A stretch of 56,127 bases of DNA from Paracoccaceae bacterium (GCA_020441385.1 JAGRMG010000146.1:1-56127), one strand, 5' to 3'; counted from the first letter of the stretch, positions 1-9,482 are shown. Made by a program: numbers and translations. Notes: generated by a model not told the origin, from the sequence alone.

Positions 1-2
1 AG

Positions 3-1823
3 GCCGGCACCGGGCGCGATCTGAGCGTCAGCGGCGATGTGCGGCTGACGCTGTGGCCGGTGCTGGGGGTCGAGACCGGCCCCGTCGTTCTTGCCAACGC
101 GGACTGGGCCGGACCCGAGCCGATGCTGCGCGCCGAGGCGCTTGCCATCGGCGTTTCCGCGCCCGAGTTGCTGCGCGGCGAGGTGCGCATCACACGGATC
201 GCCGCCACCGCGCCGGTTCTGCGGCTCGAGAGGGCGGCCGACGGGCGCGGCAACTGGGAATTCACCGGCCCCGCCGCTCCGTCGGCCCCGGCGGCCGGCA
301 CGGGCAAGGATGGCGCGGCGCTTCCCTTCCGGCTCGAGGCGTTGCGGCTGAGCGACGCGCGACTGATCTATGCGCCGGCCGGCGGGGAAGAGGTGCATCT
401 CGACCTCGCGGCGCTGGATTTGCGCTGGCCCGATGCGAGCGCGCCGGTCGAGATCGACGCGACGCTGCGCCCGTCCGGCGAGCCCGTCGAGATTTCTGCG
501 CGAATCGATGGCATGAGCGATTTCCTTGCCGGCGCGGTCGTGCCGGTGGCGCTGCGCGCTCTGCTGCCGGGGGGCGAGGCGCGCTTTGACGGGCGCGCCG
601 ATATCGCCGGAAACCTGGCCGGGCAGGTCGTGCTGGGGGCCGAGGATACCGCCGCCATGCTGGCCGGGCTGGGGCTGAAGGGCGCGGCGCCGCCGCGCGG
701 GCTGGGGCGCGCGATGAGGGTCGAGACGCAGGCGACCTATACCGCCGATGGCCGGCTGGCGCTGCGCGATCTGGCGCTGGCGCTGGATGGCAACAGCCTG
801 ACCGGCGCGGCCGATCTCGTGCCGGGCGATCCGCCCCGGCTCAAGGCGCGGCTGAACGCCGGCGCGCTCGATCTCTCGCCAGCCCTGCAAGGGGGCGGCG
901 CGGGGGGCGGCGCGCCGGACGCCGCGGGCTGGTCCAAGGATCCGATCGACGCTTCGGCGCTGGGGCTGGTGAACGCCAGCCTGCGCCTGACGGCCGACAG
1001 CCTCGATACCGGCACGGTGCGGATTGGCGCGATCCGCGCGACGCTCGATCTGGAGCGTTCGCGCGCCGTGCTGCATTTTGAGCCGGTATCGGTGTTCGGT
1101 GGCACGCTCGCGGGGCAGCTTGTGGCCAACAACCGGGGCCGCCTGTCGGTGGGCGGCAAGCTGCATGCCGAGAACATCGAGATGCGCAAGGCGCTGGGTG
1201 CGCTGGCGGGCGTCGAGCGCCTGTCGGGCGCGGCGGCGGGCGATCTGGAGTTTCTCGGCGTCGGGAACTCGGTGGACGCGATCATGCACTCGCTCTCGGG
1301 CAAGGGGTCGGTCGCGATGGGGCGCGGGGTGATCGCCGGGTTCGACCTCGACCGGCTGATGCGCGGCGCCGCCGCTGCCGGGGGCACCACGGTGTTCGAC
1401 AGCCTCGACGCCAGCTACACGCTGGCCGCGGGCGATCTGTTCAATGACGATCTGGTGTTGAAGCTGTCGCGGTTCCACGCCGAAGGCGCGGGCCGGGTGG
1501 GCCTGGGCGCGCGCGACGTGGACTATCTGTTCACGCCCGTGGCTTTGCAGGACGCATCAGGCGAAAGGCTGGCGGTTTCGGTGCGCGTTGTCGGGCCCTG
1601 GGCCGCGCCGCGCATCAAGCCGGAGCTGAGCGATGCGCTGAGGGAAAAGGTGGAAGAAAAACGCGACGAACTGGAGCGCAAGGCGCGCGACAAGGTCGAG
1701 GAGAAATTGCAGCGCGAACTCGGCGTGCGCGTGCCCGAGGGCCAGTCGGTCGAGGATGCGCTGAAGGACAAGCTGGAGGATGAGGCCAGAAAGGGCTTGC
1801 TGAAGCTGCTCGGCGCGGACTGA
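3..1823 (+). CDS. AsmA family protein, 5' end cut by window
   Basis: The reading frame is open from base 3, so the start and N-terminal signal/anchor lie upstream of the window. The first visible residues (GRDLSVSGDVRLTLWPVLG) match the repeated beta-strand pattern of AsmA-like proteins. The body is a long series of short hydrophobic strands rich in Gly, Ala and Leu, as in AsmA/TamB-type proteins thought to bridge the periplasm and influence outer-membrane lipid or protein assembly. The last ~70 residues form a highly charged predicted coiled coil (KVEEKRDELERKARDKVEEK). It converges on the phosphomannomutase gene with an 86-bp gap. The family is well supported; the exact substrate cannot be inferred. 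Confidence 0.8.
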   Translation, partial: AGTGRDLSVSGDVRLTLWPVLGVETGPVVLANADWAGPEPMLRAEALAIGVSAPELLRGEVRITRIAATAPVLRLERAADGRGNWEFTGPAAPSAPAAGTGKDGAALPFRLEALRLSDARLIYAPAGGEEVHLDLAALDLRWPDASAPVEIDATLRPSGEPVEISARIDGMSDFLAGAVVPVALRALLPGGEARFDGRADIAGNLAGQVVLGAEDTAAMLAGLGLKGAAPPRGLGRAMRVETQATYTADGRLALRDLALALDGNSLTGAADLVPGDPPRLKARLNAGALDLSPALQGGGAGGGAPDAAGWSKDPIDASALGLVNASLRLTADSLDTGTVRIGAIRATLDLERSRAVLHFEPVSVFGGTLAGQLVANNRGRLSVGGKLHAENIEMRKALGALAGVERLSGAAAGDLEFLGVGNSVDAIMHSLSGKGSVAMGRGVIAGFDLDRLMRGAAAAGGTTVFDSLDASYTLAAGDLFNDDLVLKLSRFHAEGAGRVGLGARDVDYLFTPVALQDASGERLAVSVRVVGPWAAPRIKPELSDALREKVEEKRDELERKARDKVEEKLQRELGVRVPEGQSVEDALKDKLEDEARKGLLKLLGAD

Positions 1824-1909
1824 GCGAGAGAGCAAGGGCGCGCCCGCCGCCGGGTAGGTGCCGGCAGCAGGAAACGGCGGGTCCGCGGCCTTGGTGAAGG
1901 CCCGCCGGC

Positions 1910-3406
1910 TCAGATGATCTGGTCGTAGGCGCCCACCGAGGGCTCGGTGCGGATCACCGCGTCGATATCGGCGAATATCGCCCGCAATTCGGCCTCGCTT
2001 TCGGGGCTTTCGCAGACCACGACCAGATTGGGCGTGTTCGAGGATGCGCGCACCAGGCCCCAGCCGCCGTTGTCGAGGATGACGCGGGCGCCGTTCACCG
2101 TTACCACGCGCTCGATCCGGCGGCCTCCGATGGTGCCGTTCTCGGCGGCCAGCTTTTCCAGCCTGCCCACCAGGCGCGACAGCACCTCGTATTTCTCGGT
2201 ATCGGCGCACCAGGGCGACATGGTGGGGGTGGAATAGGTTCTGGGCAGCGCGCGGCGCAGATCCGACATCGACTTGCCGGGGTTGCGATCCATCAGCTTG
2301 CAGATTTCCACCGCCACCCGCATGCCGCAGTCATAGCCCCGCCCGACCGGTTCGGCGAGAAAGTAGTGGCCCGACTTCTCGAACCCCGCCAGCGCGCCGA
2401 TGTCCTTGACCCGGCGTTTCATGTGGCTGTGGCCGGTCTTCCAGTAATCGGCCTTGGCCCCGTGTCTTTGCAATTCGGGGTCGCTGGCGAACAGGCCGGT
2501 CGATTTCACATCGGCCACGAAGGTCGCGCCGGGATACAGTCTGGCCAGATCCCGCGCCATGATGACTCCGACCTTGTCGGCGAAGATCTCCTCGCCCTCG
2601 TCGTCGACCACGCCGCAGCGGTCGCCGTCGCCGTCGAAGCCCAGCGCGAAATCGGCGCCCGATGCGCGCACCGTGGCGGCCATGTCGTGCAGCATCTCCA
2701 TGGCTTCGGGGTTGGGATTGTAGTGCGGAAAGGTGTAATCCAGCCGGTTGTGGCTGGGCACCACCTCGACGCCGAGGCGTTCTAACAGTTCGGGTGCGAA
2801 GGCGCTGGCGGTGCCGTTGCCGGTGGCGCAGACGACCTTGAGCTTGCGGGTCATGGCGAAATCGCCGACCAGATCGTCGAGGTAGGCCTCGCGCACGCCG
2901 TCGACGAATTCGCAGGAGCCGCCCGGATGGGCCTCGCCCTCGCCGTTCAGCACGATGCCCTTGAGTTCGTCCATTTCGTCGGGGCCGTGGGTCAGGGGGC
3001 GGTCAAAGCCCATCTTGACCCCGGTCCAGCCGTTGGGGTTGTGGCTGGCCGTGACCATGGCAACCGCCGGCACGTCCAGGTGGAACTGGGCGAAATAGGC
3101 CATGGGCGAGAGCGCCGGGCCGATGTCCTTCACCCTGATCCCGGCCTGCACCAGCCCGAGGATCAGCGCCTGCTTGATGGCCAGCGAATAGTCCCGGTAA
3201 TCGTTGCCGACGGCGATTTCCGGTTCGATGCCGCGCCGGCGCATCTGCGTGCCAAGGCCGAGGCCCAGCGCGGTCATGCCGGGCAGGTTGATCTCGTCGG
3301 GGTATTTCCAGCGCGCGTCGTATTCGCGAAACCCGGTGGGCGCGATCATCGGGTCACGAAGGAATTCCCAGGTGTTGGGCGTCACGGTGGCGGCGGGTCT
3401 GGTCAT
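1910..3406 (-). CDS. manB: Phosphomannomutase/phosphoglucomutase
   Basis: A 498-aa alpha-D-phosphohexomutase that interconverts hexose 6-phosphate and 1-phosphate, supplying sugar-1-phosphate for nucleotide-sugar synthesis in the cytoplasm. The phosphoserine loop TASHNPNGWTGVKMG puts the catalytic Ser near residue 121. The metal-binding loop GFDGDGDRCG is near residues 257-265. The sugar-binding motif EKSGHYF and the C-terminal phosphate-binding segment RASSNTPNLVV are both present. Length is normal for the family. It is the last gene of a minus-strand block with kdsA and the capsule export genes, 21 bp after kdsA, so a role in surface polysaccharide precursor supply is likely. Mannose versus glucose preference cannot be read from the sequence. 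Confidence 0.88.
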   Translation of the reverse strand: MTRPAATVTPNTWEFLRDPMIAPTGFREYDARWKYPDEINLPGMTALGLGLGTQMRRRGIEPEIAVGNDYRDYSLAIKQALILGLVQAGIRVKDIGPALSPMAYFAQFHLDVPAVAMVTASHNPNGWTGVKMGFDRPLTHGPDEMDELKGIVLNGEGEAHPGGSCEFVDGVREAYLDDLVGDFAMTRKLKVVCATGNGTASAFAPELLERLGVEVVPSHNRLDYTFPHYNPNPEAMEMLHDMAATVRASGADFALGFDGDGDRCGVVDDEGEEIFADKVGVIMARDLARLYPGATFVADVKSTGLFASDPELQRHGAKADYWKTGHSHMKRRVKDIGALAGFEKSGHYFLAEPVGRGYDCGMRVAVEICKLMDRNPGKSMSDLRRALPRTYSTPTMSPWCADTEKYEVLSRLVGRLEKLAAENGTIGGRRIERVVTVNGARVILDNGGWGLVRASSNTPNLVVVCESPESEAELRAIFADIDAVIRTEPSVGAYDQII

Positions 3407-3427
3407 GGGAAGTCCGTCAATAATGGG

Positions 3428-4261
3428 TCAGATTGCAATCGGGTCGGCCTTGGCAAGCGCATCGAAGCGCATCAAGGCGTCGATCAGCGGTGCCATCCGG
3501 TCAAGCGGGATCATGTTCGGCCCGTCCGAGGGCGCGCGGTCGGGGTCTTCGTGGGTTTCGATGAACACCGCCGCCACACCGATGGCCACCGCCGCGCGCG
3601 CCATCACGGGGGCGAATTCGCGCTGCCCGCCGGAACTGCCGCCCATGCCGCCGGGCTGCTGCACCGAATGGGTCGCGTCCATCACCACCGGATAGCCGGT
3701 GCGCGCCATCTGCGGCAGCGAGCGCATGTCGGCCACCAGCGTGTTGTAGCCGAACGAGCTGCCCCGTTCGGTCAGCAGGATCCGGGTGTTGCCGGTGCTT
3801 TCGATCTTGGCGATCACGTTGGGCATGTCCCAGGGCGCGAGAAACTGGCCCTTCTTGACGTTGATCGCCGCGCCGGTCTGCCCCGCGGCAAGCAGCAGAT
3901 CGGTCTGGCGGCACAGAAAGGCGGGGATTTGCAGGATGTCGACCGCCTGCGCCGCCGGGGCGCATTGGCCCTCGCTGTGCACGTCGGTCAGCACCGGCAC
4001 GCCCAGGCCCGTGCGGATGCCGTCCAGAACCTTCAGCCCGGCCTCGATCCCCATGCCGCGCCGGCCCGAAACCGAGGTGCGGTTGGCCTTGTCATAGGAC
4101 GCCTTGAACACGAACTGTGCCCCCGCGGCATCGCAGATTTCCTTCATGGTGCCGGCGATCATCTGGGCGTGATCGCCCGATTCCAGCTGGCAGGGGCCGG
4201 CAATCACCGTCAGCGGGCGGTCGTTGCCGATGCTCAGCCCGGCGACTTCAACATGTTTCAT
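3428..4261 (-). CDS. kdsA: 3-deoxy-8-phosphooctulonate synthase
   Basis: A 277-aa KDO-8-phosphate synthase, condensing phosphoenolpyruvate with arabinose 5-phosphate in the Kdo pathway for LPS and for the poly-Kdo linker of group 2-type capsules. The family motifs IAGPCQLES, the arabinose-5-P loop NRTSVSGRRG and the C-terminal FIETHEDPDRAPSDG are present. Cys24 in IAGPC replaces the Asn of the metal-independent E. coli-type enzyme. With His in MDATHSVQQPGG and the C-terminal Glu and Asp, this indicates the metal-dependent class. The gene lies between manB and the kpsE-like gene (19 bp from the latter), in the usual context of a capsule export operon. Confidence 0.95.
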   Translation of the reverse strand: MKHVEVAGLSIGNDRPLTVIAGPCQLESGDHAQMIAGTMKEICDAAGAQFVFKASYDKANRTSVSGRRGMGIEAGLKVLDGIRTGLGVPVLTDVHSEGQCAPAAQAVDILQIPAFLCRQTDLLLAAGQTGAAINVKKGQFLAPWDMPNVIAKIESTGNTRILLTERGSSFGYNTLVADMRSLPQMARTGYPVVMDATHSVQQPGGMGGSSGGQREFAPVMARAAVAIGVAAVFIETHEDPDRAPSDGPNMIPLDRMAPLIDALMRFDALAKADPIAI

Positions 4262-4280
4262 GACAGCCCTTGCACAGCCC

Positions 4281-5996
4281 TTACGATGACACCTGTTCGC
4301 GCAGGATCGACGCGGTAAGCGAGATCATCAGGTAGATACCGGAAAAGATCAGGAATGCCAAAATGGTATTCTCGAACTTGCGCGGAAAGCTGGGTTCCTG
4401 GCTGGCCACCGGTTCGACGCTTGTGGTCAGATAGCGCACCTGGCGGTTGGCTTCCATGCGGGTCTGTTCGACCTGCTGGAGCGCGGATTGCAGCATCATG
4501 TCGCGGGTCGCCAGATCGGCCTGGGCCATCTGGATGCGCACGCTGAGTTCGGCCAGCGAGTTTTCGCCCAGCGAGGCATCGAGCATCCGTTCGTTGAGCG
4601 CGGTCAGCAGGTTTTCCAGCCGCCGCACATCGGCGCTTGCGCCGTCCACCTTGGCCTGGTTGGGCCGCGCGTTGTCCAGCAGGGCGGCCAGTTGCAGCTG
4701 CTTTTCCTGCAACTGGATCTCGACGTTGTTGATCTGCCCGCGCAGCGCCGCGATCACCCCTTCGGGATCGAGCAGCGCCCCCCTCTGTTGCAGCGCGACC
4801 AGCGCCTCCTGCGCCTTCTGGCGTTCGGCCTCGGCTTCCTCAAAGCCCAGTTGCGCGTCGCGCATCTGGTCCTCGCGCTTCTGCTCGCTCAGGTGGTTGA
4901 CCCGCTCCTCGGCATAGGAAATGAGCTTGCGCGAATATTCGGCCGCGACCTCGGGGTCGGCGGCGGCAACGTCCATGCGCAGCACGCCCTCGGTCGGATC
5001 GTACCCGATCGTCACGTATTTCCGGTAGGTCTTGTAGGCCTCTTCGTTGCTGGGGTCGGGGCTCAGCCGCTGGATCGGGTCGATCCAGGGCTGGGTGAAA
5101 TGCGACTTGAACCCGACATCGCGGTCAAGCCGCAGCATCGCATCCTTGGATTGCAGATAGGACTGGACCGCGATCGAATCCTGGCTGGTGGCGAACTGGG
5201 TGCCCGAAAGCAGCCCGCCCAGACCGCCGCCGCCGGAATTGTCGGCCTTCAGGATCAGGAATTCCGATTTGGTCGAATAAATCGGCGTGGCGACCGCGTA
5301 GAAATACCAGCCGACGATGACGGTCGGCAGCAGCACGAAGAACGCCAGCCGGGTCATCAGCAGCGCCAGCTTGCGCCGCCGCCGCCGCGCGATGTCGCGC
5401 TGGATCTCGCCGATCTCGCGCATCCGCTTTTCCATCGGGTTCAGTTCGGTCGATGGCAGGGTCTGCTTGCCGGCGGGAATCGTCTGGGGCAGCTGGATGC
5501 GGCTTTCGGGCTTGTCCCTGTCGGCCCCGGGGCCGGCGTCGTCGCCCCCCCCATCGCCGCCGTCGCGGAACGGCACCACAAGTTCCAGCATGTTGGCGCG
5601 CTGGAACGGGTCGATTCCCGCCTGGCGCAGCAGGCGCACCGCGTCGAAATCCGAGGTTGCCGGCAGGTTGTGTTTCTGCGCCACGCGGCGGGCCATGCGC
5701 AACTGGCGCCCGGTCAGCCCCTCGCGGCGGATCGCGTCGATATCGGTCTCGGCCCGGGTTTCGCGGCTCGACGCGACATCGCCGTGCATCGCGCGGGGCT
5801 GCGCCTTCGGGGCTGAATCGCCGGTACCCACAGGCGCCGGCCGGTCGTCGCTGCCGGCGGGGTGCGGATCGGGCGCCTCGCGCAGCGCCGTGGCCGCCGC
5901 CGCGCCTGATGCCGCGCCTGATGCGGCCGTTGCACCCGCCGCTGCCGACGGGCTGCGCCGGATGCGGAATCTCTTAGCCTTGGGTTTCGTAGTCAT
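4281..5996 (-). CDS. kpsE: Capsule polysaccharide export inner-membrane protein (KpsE/Wzz-like)
   Basis: A 571-aa polysaccharide co-polymerase-like export protein of the KpsE/BexC/CtrB type. It has a first membrane helix at about residues 210-233 (LAFFVLLPTVIVGWYFYAV), a periplasmic part with long coiled coils (about 370-510) and a second membrane helix near the C terminus (ILAFLIFSGIYLMISL). Unlike enteric KpsE (~380 aa), it carries a ~210-residue cytoplasmic N-terminal extension. This holds a low-complexity Ala/Pro/Gly stretch, a compact segment around residues 92-142 (LTGRQLRMARRVAQKHNLP) and a basic RRRRR run before the membrane. Its start overlaps the end of kpsT by 23 bp, implying coupled translation. 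It probably spans the periplasm between the KpsT-type ABC exporter and an outer-membrane channel. Confidence 0.85.
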   Translation of the reverse strand: MTTKPKAKRFRIRRSPSAAAGATAASGAASGAAAATALREAPDPHPAGSDDRPAPVGTGDSAPKAQPRAMHGDVASSRETRAETDIDAIRREGLTGRQLRMARRVAQKHNLPATSDFDAVRLLRQAGIDPFQRANMLELVVPFRDGGDGGGDDAGPGADRDKPESRIQLPQTIPAGKQTLPSTELNPMEKRMREIGEIQRDIARRRRRKLALLMTRLAFFVLLPTVIVGWYFYAVATPIYSTKSEFLILKADNSGGGGLGGLLSGTQFATSQDSIAVQSYLQSKDAMLRLDRDVGFKSHFTQPWIDPIQRLSPDPSNEEAYKTYRKYVTIGYDPTEGVLRMDVAAADPEVAAEYSRKLISYAEERVNHLSEQKREDQMRDAQLGFEEAEAERQKAQEALVALQQRGALLDPEGVIAALRGQINNVEIQLQEKQLQLAALLDNARPNQAKVDGASADVRRLENLLTALNERMLDASLGENSLAELSVRIQMAQADLATRDMMLQSALQQVEQTRMEANRQVRYLTTSVEPVASQEPSFPRKFENTILAFLIFSGIYLMISLTASILREQVSS

Positions 5997-6633
5997 AGAG
6001 CTGTTTCGCTTCTTCCAAGGTATCGAACAGATGCAGCCGCCCGTTCATCAGCACACCGGCCGAACGGGCGAATTTTTCGAGAATGTCAGCCTGATGCGAG
6101 ACGATGACGATCGTCGTGGTGCGCAGCCGCTCCTCCAGGATGGCGCCGGCCTTGCGGTTGAACTCGGTATCGGTGGAACCGGGCATGCCTTCGTCGATCA
6201 GGTAGATGTCGAAATCCAGCGCCAGCATCAGCGAAAACGAGAATCGCGCCCGCATCCCCGATGAATAGGTGCCCAGCGGCTGGTCGAAATACTCGCCGAG
6301 GTTGCACAGCCAGCGGCAATAGGCCTCGACATAATCGGGATCGAGCCCGTAGAGCTTGGCGATGTAGCGCGCGTTCTCATGGGCCGAGATGCGGCTGATC
6401 ACGCCGCCCATGAACCCCAGCGGAAAGGACACGTTGCAGCCGCGCCGGATCTCGCCGTCGTCGGGTTTCTCCAGCCCGGCCATCATGTTGATGAGCGTCG
6501 TCTTGCCGGTGCCGTTGGGGGCCAGTATACCCAGCGAGTTGCCCAGTTCGACGCGAAACGACACCTTGTCCAGAATCACCTTGCGCTGGGTGCCGGTCCA
6601 GAAGGATTTGCTGACATTCTCGAATTCAAGCAT
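5974..6633 (-). CDS. kpsT: Polysaccharide export ABC transporter ATPase (KpsT-like)
   Basis: A 219-aa ATP-binding subunit of an ABC-2-type polysaccharide exporter, expected to power capsule export with a KpsM permease. The Walker A loop is APNGTGKTT at residues 38-46; its first position is Ala rather than the canonical Gly. The signature YSSGMRARFSFSL, Walker B FDIYLIDEG and the switch His in VSHQ are all seen. Length matches KpsT (about 220 aa). It is the first gene of the kpsT-kpsE-kdsA-manB unit. No kpsM permease gene lies on either side within the window, so the partner must be encoded elsewhere. Confidence 0.88.
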   Translation of the reverse strand: MLEFENVSKSFWTGTQRKVILDKVSFRVELGNSLGILAPNGTGKTTLINMMAGLEKPDDGEIRRGCNVSFPLGFMGGVISRISAHENARYIAKLYGLDPDYVEAYCRWLCNLGEYFDQPLGTYSSGMRARFSFSLMLALDFDIYLIDEGMPGSTDTEFNRKAGAILEERLRTTTIVIVSHQADILEKFARSAGVLMNGRLHLFDTLEEAKQLYDYETQG

Positions 6634-6970
6634 CGGTTCGGTTCTGGCGCTGCCCGTTGTCTCCTGCCGGTCGTGCCGACGGTCGCGGTCTTGCCGCCGC
6701 TGGCGTCTGTCCTCTCTATCAGAGGTATGTTAACGACCTAACAGTCGATCTTGGCCACATTATGTCGAATTGTGAAACAAATAGCCATTGGCGATGCCGC
6801 CGGCAAGCGGGCGTGTCGCGGGATCGGGCCGATGCGCGCGCGCCGGCGATCCGCGGCGCTGCAACCCATCGCAGGGGATGTGTTGTTTCCGCGCGCGAAA
6901 CACTGCCTGCACCAGACGCCGATGTGGCGCCCGCCGGCCCGACCCGCCGGCGGCGGGCGGACCGGGCGCC
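6634..6970. other. 337-bp divergent intergenic region, kpsT / UDG-like gene
   Basis: No gene is supported here. A less GC-rich core at about 6715-6790 (TATGTTAACGACCTAACAG, then CACATTATGTCGAATTGTG) is the likely promoter zone for the minus-strand capsule operon. I could not define a convincing -35/-10 pair. Confidence 0.4.
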
Positions 6971-7570
6971 ATGAACGGCCCGCAGGACGACCTGGCCGCG
7001 CACATCCGCGGCTGCCGATTGTGCGCCGACCGGTTCGCGGCCACCGCCACGGCCCACGCGCCGCGCCCCGTCGTCTGGTTCCGCCCCGGCGCGCGCATTC
7101 TCGTCGCCGGACAGGCGCCCGGGGCCAGGGTACATGCCTCGGGCCGGCCCTTCACCGACCCGTCGGGCGACCGGCTGCGCGACTGGCTGGGCATCGACGA
7201 GAAGACCTTCTATGACCGCGACCGCGTGGCGGTGGTGCCCATGGCCTTCTGCTTTCCCGGCTATGACGCGCGCGGATCGGACCTGCCGCCGCCGCCCCTC
7301 TGCGCCCGGACCTGGCACGCCCAGGTGATGGAGGCCCTGCGCGGCGTGGAACTGAGCGTGCTGGTCGGCGCGCATGCGCAGCGCTGGCATCTGGGCGTGC
7401 GCGCGCCGGTCACCGCCACCGTGCGCGGCTGGCGCGATCATGCGCCGCTGGTGTTTCCCTTGCCTCATCCGTCCTGGCGCAATACGGCATGGCTGAAGAA
7501 GAATCCGTGGTTCGCCGCCGAGTTGTTGCCGGCGCTGCGCGCCCGGGTCCGCGAGGTTCTGGATGCGTGA
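6971..7570 (+). CDS. Uracil-DNA glycosylase superfamily protein
   Basis: A 199-aa protein of the uracil-DNA glycosylase fold. It starts with a Cys pair (CRLC) of the kind that binds an Fe-S cluster in family 4/5 enzymes. It has the N-terminal motif VAGQAPGARVHASGRPF, matching the GEAPG/GxxPG water-activating loop, and a C-terminal LPHPSWRN motif matching the HPS minor-groove loop. Such enzymes remove damaged bases, but members with GQAPG are often uncharacterised and activity cannot be assumed. The ATG at 6971 is chosen because conserved sequence begins there. The gene overlaps the SseB-like gene by 8 bp, so the two form one unit. Confidence 0.75.
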   Translation: MNGPQDDLAAHIRGCRLCADRFAATATAHAPRPVVWFRPGARILVAGQAPGARVHASGRPFTDPSGDRLRDWLGIDEKTFYDRDRVAVVPMAFCFPGYDARGSDLPPPPLCARTWHAQVMEALRGVELSVLVGAHAQRWHLGVRAPVTATVRGWRDHAPLVFPLPHPSWRNTAWLKKNPWFAAELLPALRARVREVLDA

Positions 7571-8354
7571 AACCACCCCCCTTGATGCCGCCCATGCCGC
7601 GATGCAGGCCGCCCCCGAAGACGCGGCCCCGCGACTGCGGTTCTTCGAGACGCTGGCCGATGCCGAACTGTTCCTGATGCTGACCCAGGAGGCGCAGGGC
7701 GAAACCCTGTCGCCCGAGACGTTCGAGGTCGAGGAGGGGCGCTTTGTGCTCGCCTTCGACCGCGAAGACCGTCTGGCCGCCTTCACCGGCCGGGTGACGG
7801 CCCACGCGCTGCTTTCGGGCCGCGCACTGGCCGCCATGCTGGCGGGGCAGGGGATCGGCCTGGGGCTGAACCTCGACGTGGCGCCCTCCTCGATCCTGAT
7901 TCCGGCCGACGCGCTCTCCTGGCTGTGCGATACCCTGGGCCATGTTCCCGCCGAGATCGAGGCGCGGATCGCCGGGTTTGCGCCCCCCGAGGGCCCCGGC
8001 GGCGCGCTTGTCGCGGCGCTCGAGGCACGGCTGGCCGGGGCGGGCGGGCTGGCGGGGTCGGCCTGGCTGGCCCGCGTACGCTACCACGACGGTGGCAGCG
8101 GGCACATGCTGGGCTTTGTCGACGCCCGTCCCGGGGCGCGCGCCGCGCTGGCCAAGGCGGTCGGCGAGGCGGTGATATTCTCGGGGCTCGGGTCCGGCGC
8201 GCTCGATGTCGGCTTTTTCGCCGCCGCCGATCCGCTGGCGCAAGACCTCGAGTCGGCGGGCCACAGCATCGCGCTGCCCCGCCCCGAACCGCGTCAGCGC
8301 CCGGTGCGCGCCGCGCCGGGCAGCGACCCCGACAAGCCGCCGATCCTGCGCTGA
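7563..8354 (+). CDS. SseB family protein
   Basis: A 263-aa soluble protein with an SseB N-terminal-type domain in its first ~130 residues (segments RLRFFETLADAELFLML and VAPSSILIPADALSWL). No catalytic motif, signal peptide or membrane segment is visible. SseB-domain proteins are poorly understood; the E. coli member was linked to serine sensitivity. Translation is probably coupled to the upstream uracil-DNA glycosylase-like gene through the 8-bp overlap. Assignment rests on the domain pattern alone. Confidence 0.65.
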   Translation: MRETTPLDAAHAAMQAAPEDAAPRLRFFETLADAELFLMLTQEAQGETLSPETFEVEEGRFVLAFDREDRLAAFTGRVTAHALLSGRALAAMLAGQGIGLGLNLDVAPSSILIPADALSWLCDTLGHVPAEIEARIAGFAPPEGPGGALVAALEARLAGAGGLAGSAWLARVRYHDGGSGHMLGFVDARPGARAALAKAVGEAVIFSGLGSGALDVGFFAAADPLAQDLESAGHSIALPRPEPRQRPVRAAPGSDPDKPPILR

Positions 8355-8382
8355 GGCAGCGCGCTCGGGGTCCTGCCGCGTT

Positions 8383-9267
8383 TCAGCCGCCGGCGGCTTC
8401 GGGGTTCAGCTTGTCCTGCGTGCGGGTCTGAAAGTCGCCCGCGTCGTGGCGTTCGTGCAGTTGCAACGATGGCTCCCCGAAGGTGCGGTTGACCATGCGC
8501 CCGCGCCGAACCGCCGGACGGGCGTCGATCTCCCCGGCCCAGCGCACAAGGTTGCCATAGCTCTCCACATCCAGGAACCTGCCCGCATCGTAAAGCCGCC
8601 CCAGCGCCAACTGCCCGTACCAGGCCCAGATCGCCATGTCGGCGATGGTATAGTCATCGCCGGTGATGAAACGACGCTCCGCAAGGGCGCGGTCCAGCAC
8701 GTCGAGCTGGCGCTTGGCTTCCATCGCGAAACGGTCGATCGGGTATTTCCACTTCTCCGGCGCATAGGCATAGAAATGCCCGAACCCGCCGCCCAGATAG
8801 GGGGCGCTGCCCATCTGCCAGAACAGCCAGGACAGCATCTCGGGGCGCCGCCCGGGATCGGCCGGCAGGAAGGCGGCGAACTTCTCGGCCAGATACAGCA
8901 GGATGGCGCCCGATTCGAACACCCGCACCGCCGGATCGGCCGAACGGTCCATCAGCGCCGGGATCTTCGAGTTGGGGTTGACCGCCACGAAGCCGCTGCC
9001 GAACTGGTCGCCCTCGTCGATGCGGATCGGCCATGCGTCGTATTCCGCGCCCGCATGGCCGGCGGCCAGCAACTCCTCCAGCAGCACCGTCACCTTGACG
9101 CCGTTGGGAGTGGCCAGCGAATAAAGCTGCAAGGGGTGCCTGCCGACCGGCAGTTCCCGGTCGTGGGTCGGCCCGGCCACGGGGCGGTTGATGCCGGCAA
9201 AACGTCCGCCGCCCTCCTTGTCCCAGGTCCAGACGTCGGGCGGAGTATAGGATGGGGCGTCGGTCAT
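8383..9267 (-). CDS. yghU: YghU-type glutathione-dependent disulfide-bond oxidoreductase
   Basis: A 294-aa Nu-class glutathione S-transferase like E. coli YghU (288 aa). The extended N terminus ([20 protein letters not shown]) before the thioredoxin-like domain is typical of YghU, as are [16 protein letters not shown] and [12 protein letters not shown], the glutathione-binding segments. The C-terminal helical domain includes [14 protein letters not shown]. YghU-type enzymes reduce organic hydroperoxides and disulfide bonds using two bound glutathiones. The ATG at 9267 is preferred over upstream in-frame starts because homology begins here and the length then fits. It stands alone, with a repeat element upstream. 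Confidence 0.85.
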   Translation of the reverse strand: MTDAPSYTPPDVWTWDKEGGGRFAGINRPVAGPTHDRELPVGRHPLQLYSLATPNGVKVTVLLEELLAAGHAGAEYDAWPIRIDEGDQFGSGFVAVNPNSKIPALMDRSADPAVRVFESGAILLYLAEKFAAFLPADPGRRPEMLSWLFWQMGSAPYLGGGFGHFYAYAPEKWKYPIDRFAMEAKRQLDVLDRALAERRFITGDDYTIADMAIWAWYGQLALGRLYDAGRFLDVESYGNLVRWAGEIDARPAVRRGRMVNRTFGEPSLQLHERHDAGDFQTRTQDKLNPEAAGG

Positions 9268-9373
9268 GGCTGCGGCCTTTCCTGCAATTGTGGCTCCGAC
9301 TCCATCAGCTATGTCAAACGCGGGCCGCCGCCAACCCCGCGCCGGCAAACAACACGCCGATTGCTCTCCGGGG

Positions 9374-9420
9374 CTTCATCTTGCCCGGGAAACTCCCGCC
9401 GGAGGCACAAGAGGCGGCGG
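9374..9420 (+). repeat. Intergenic repeat, copy A
   Basis: The sequence CTTCATCTTGCC followed by CGGGAAACTCC and a GC-rich tail matches copies D and E at 29.9-30.2 kb, and more loosely copies B and C. It sits between the minus-strand gcrA and yghU genes, reading on the opposite strand. Confidence 0.6.
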
Positions 9421-9482
9421 CCGCAGGCCGGCGCCGAGACGACAGCCATGCGCCGCAGGCGCGCATTCCGACCTGCGCCGGC

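Noticed and set aside
2927-4318. Long open frames antisense to manB, kdsA and many other genes
   Set aside because: In such GC-rich DNA, opposite-strand frames stay open by chance. Their translations are rich in Arg, His and Pro and lack family motifs.
4281-6633. A complete group 2 capsule locus with kpsM, kpsD and kpsCS
   Set aside because: Only kpsT and a kpsE-like gene with kdsA and manB are present; the neighbouring genes are unrelated.
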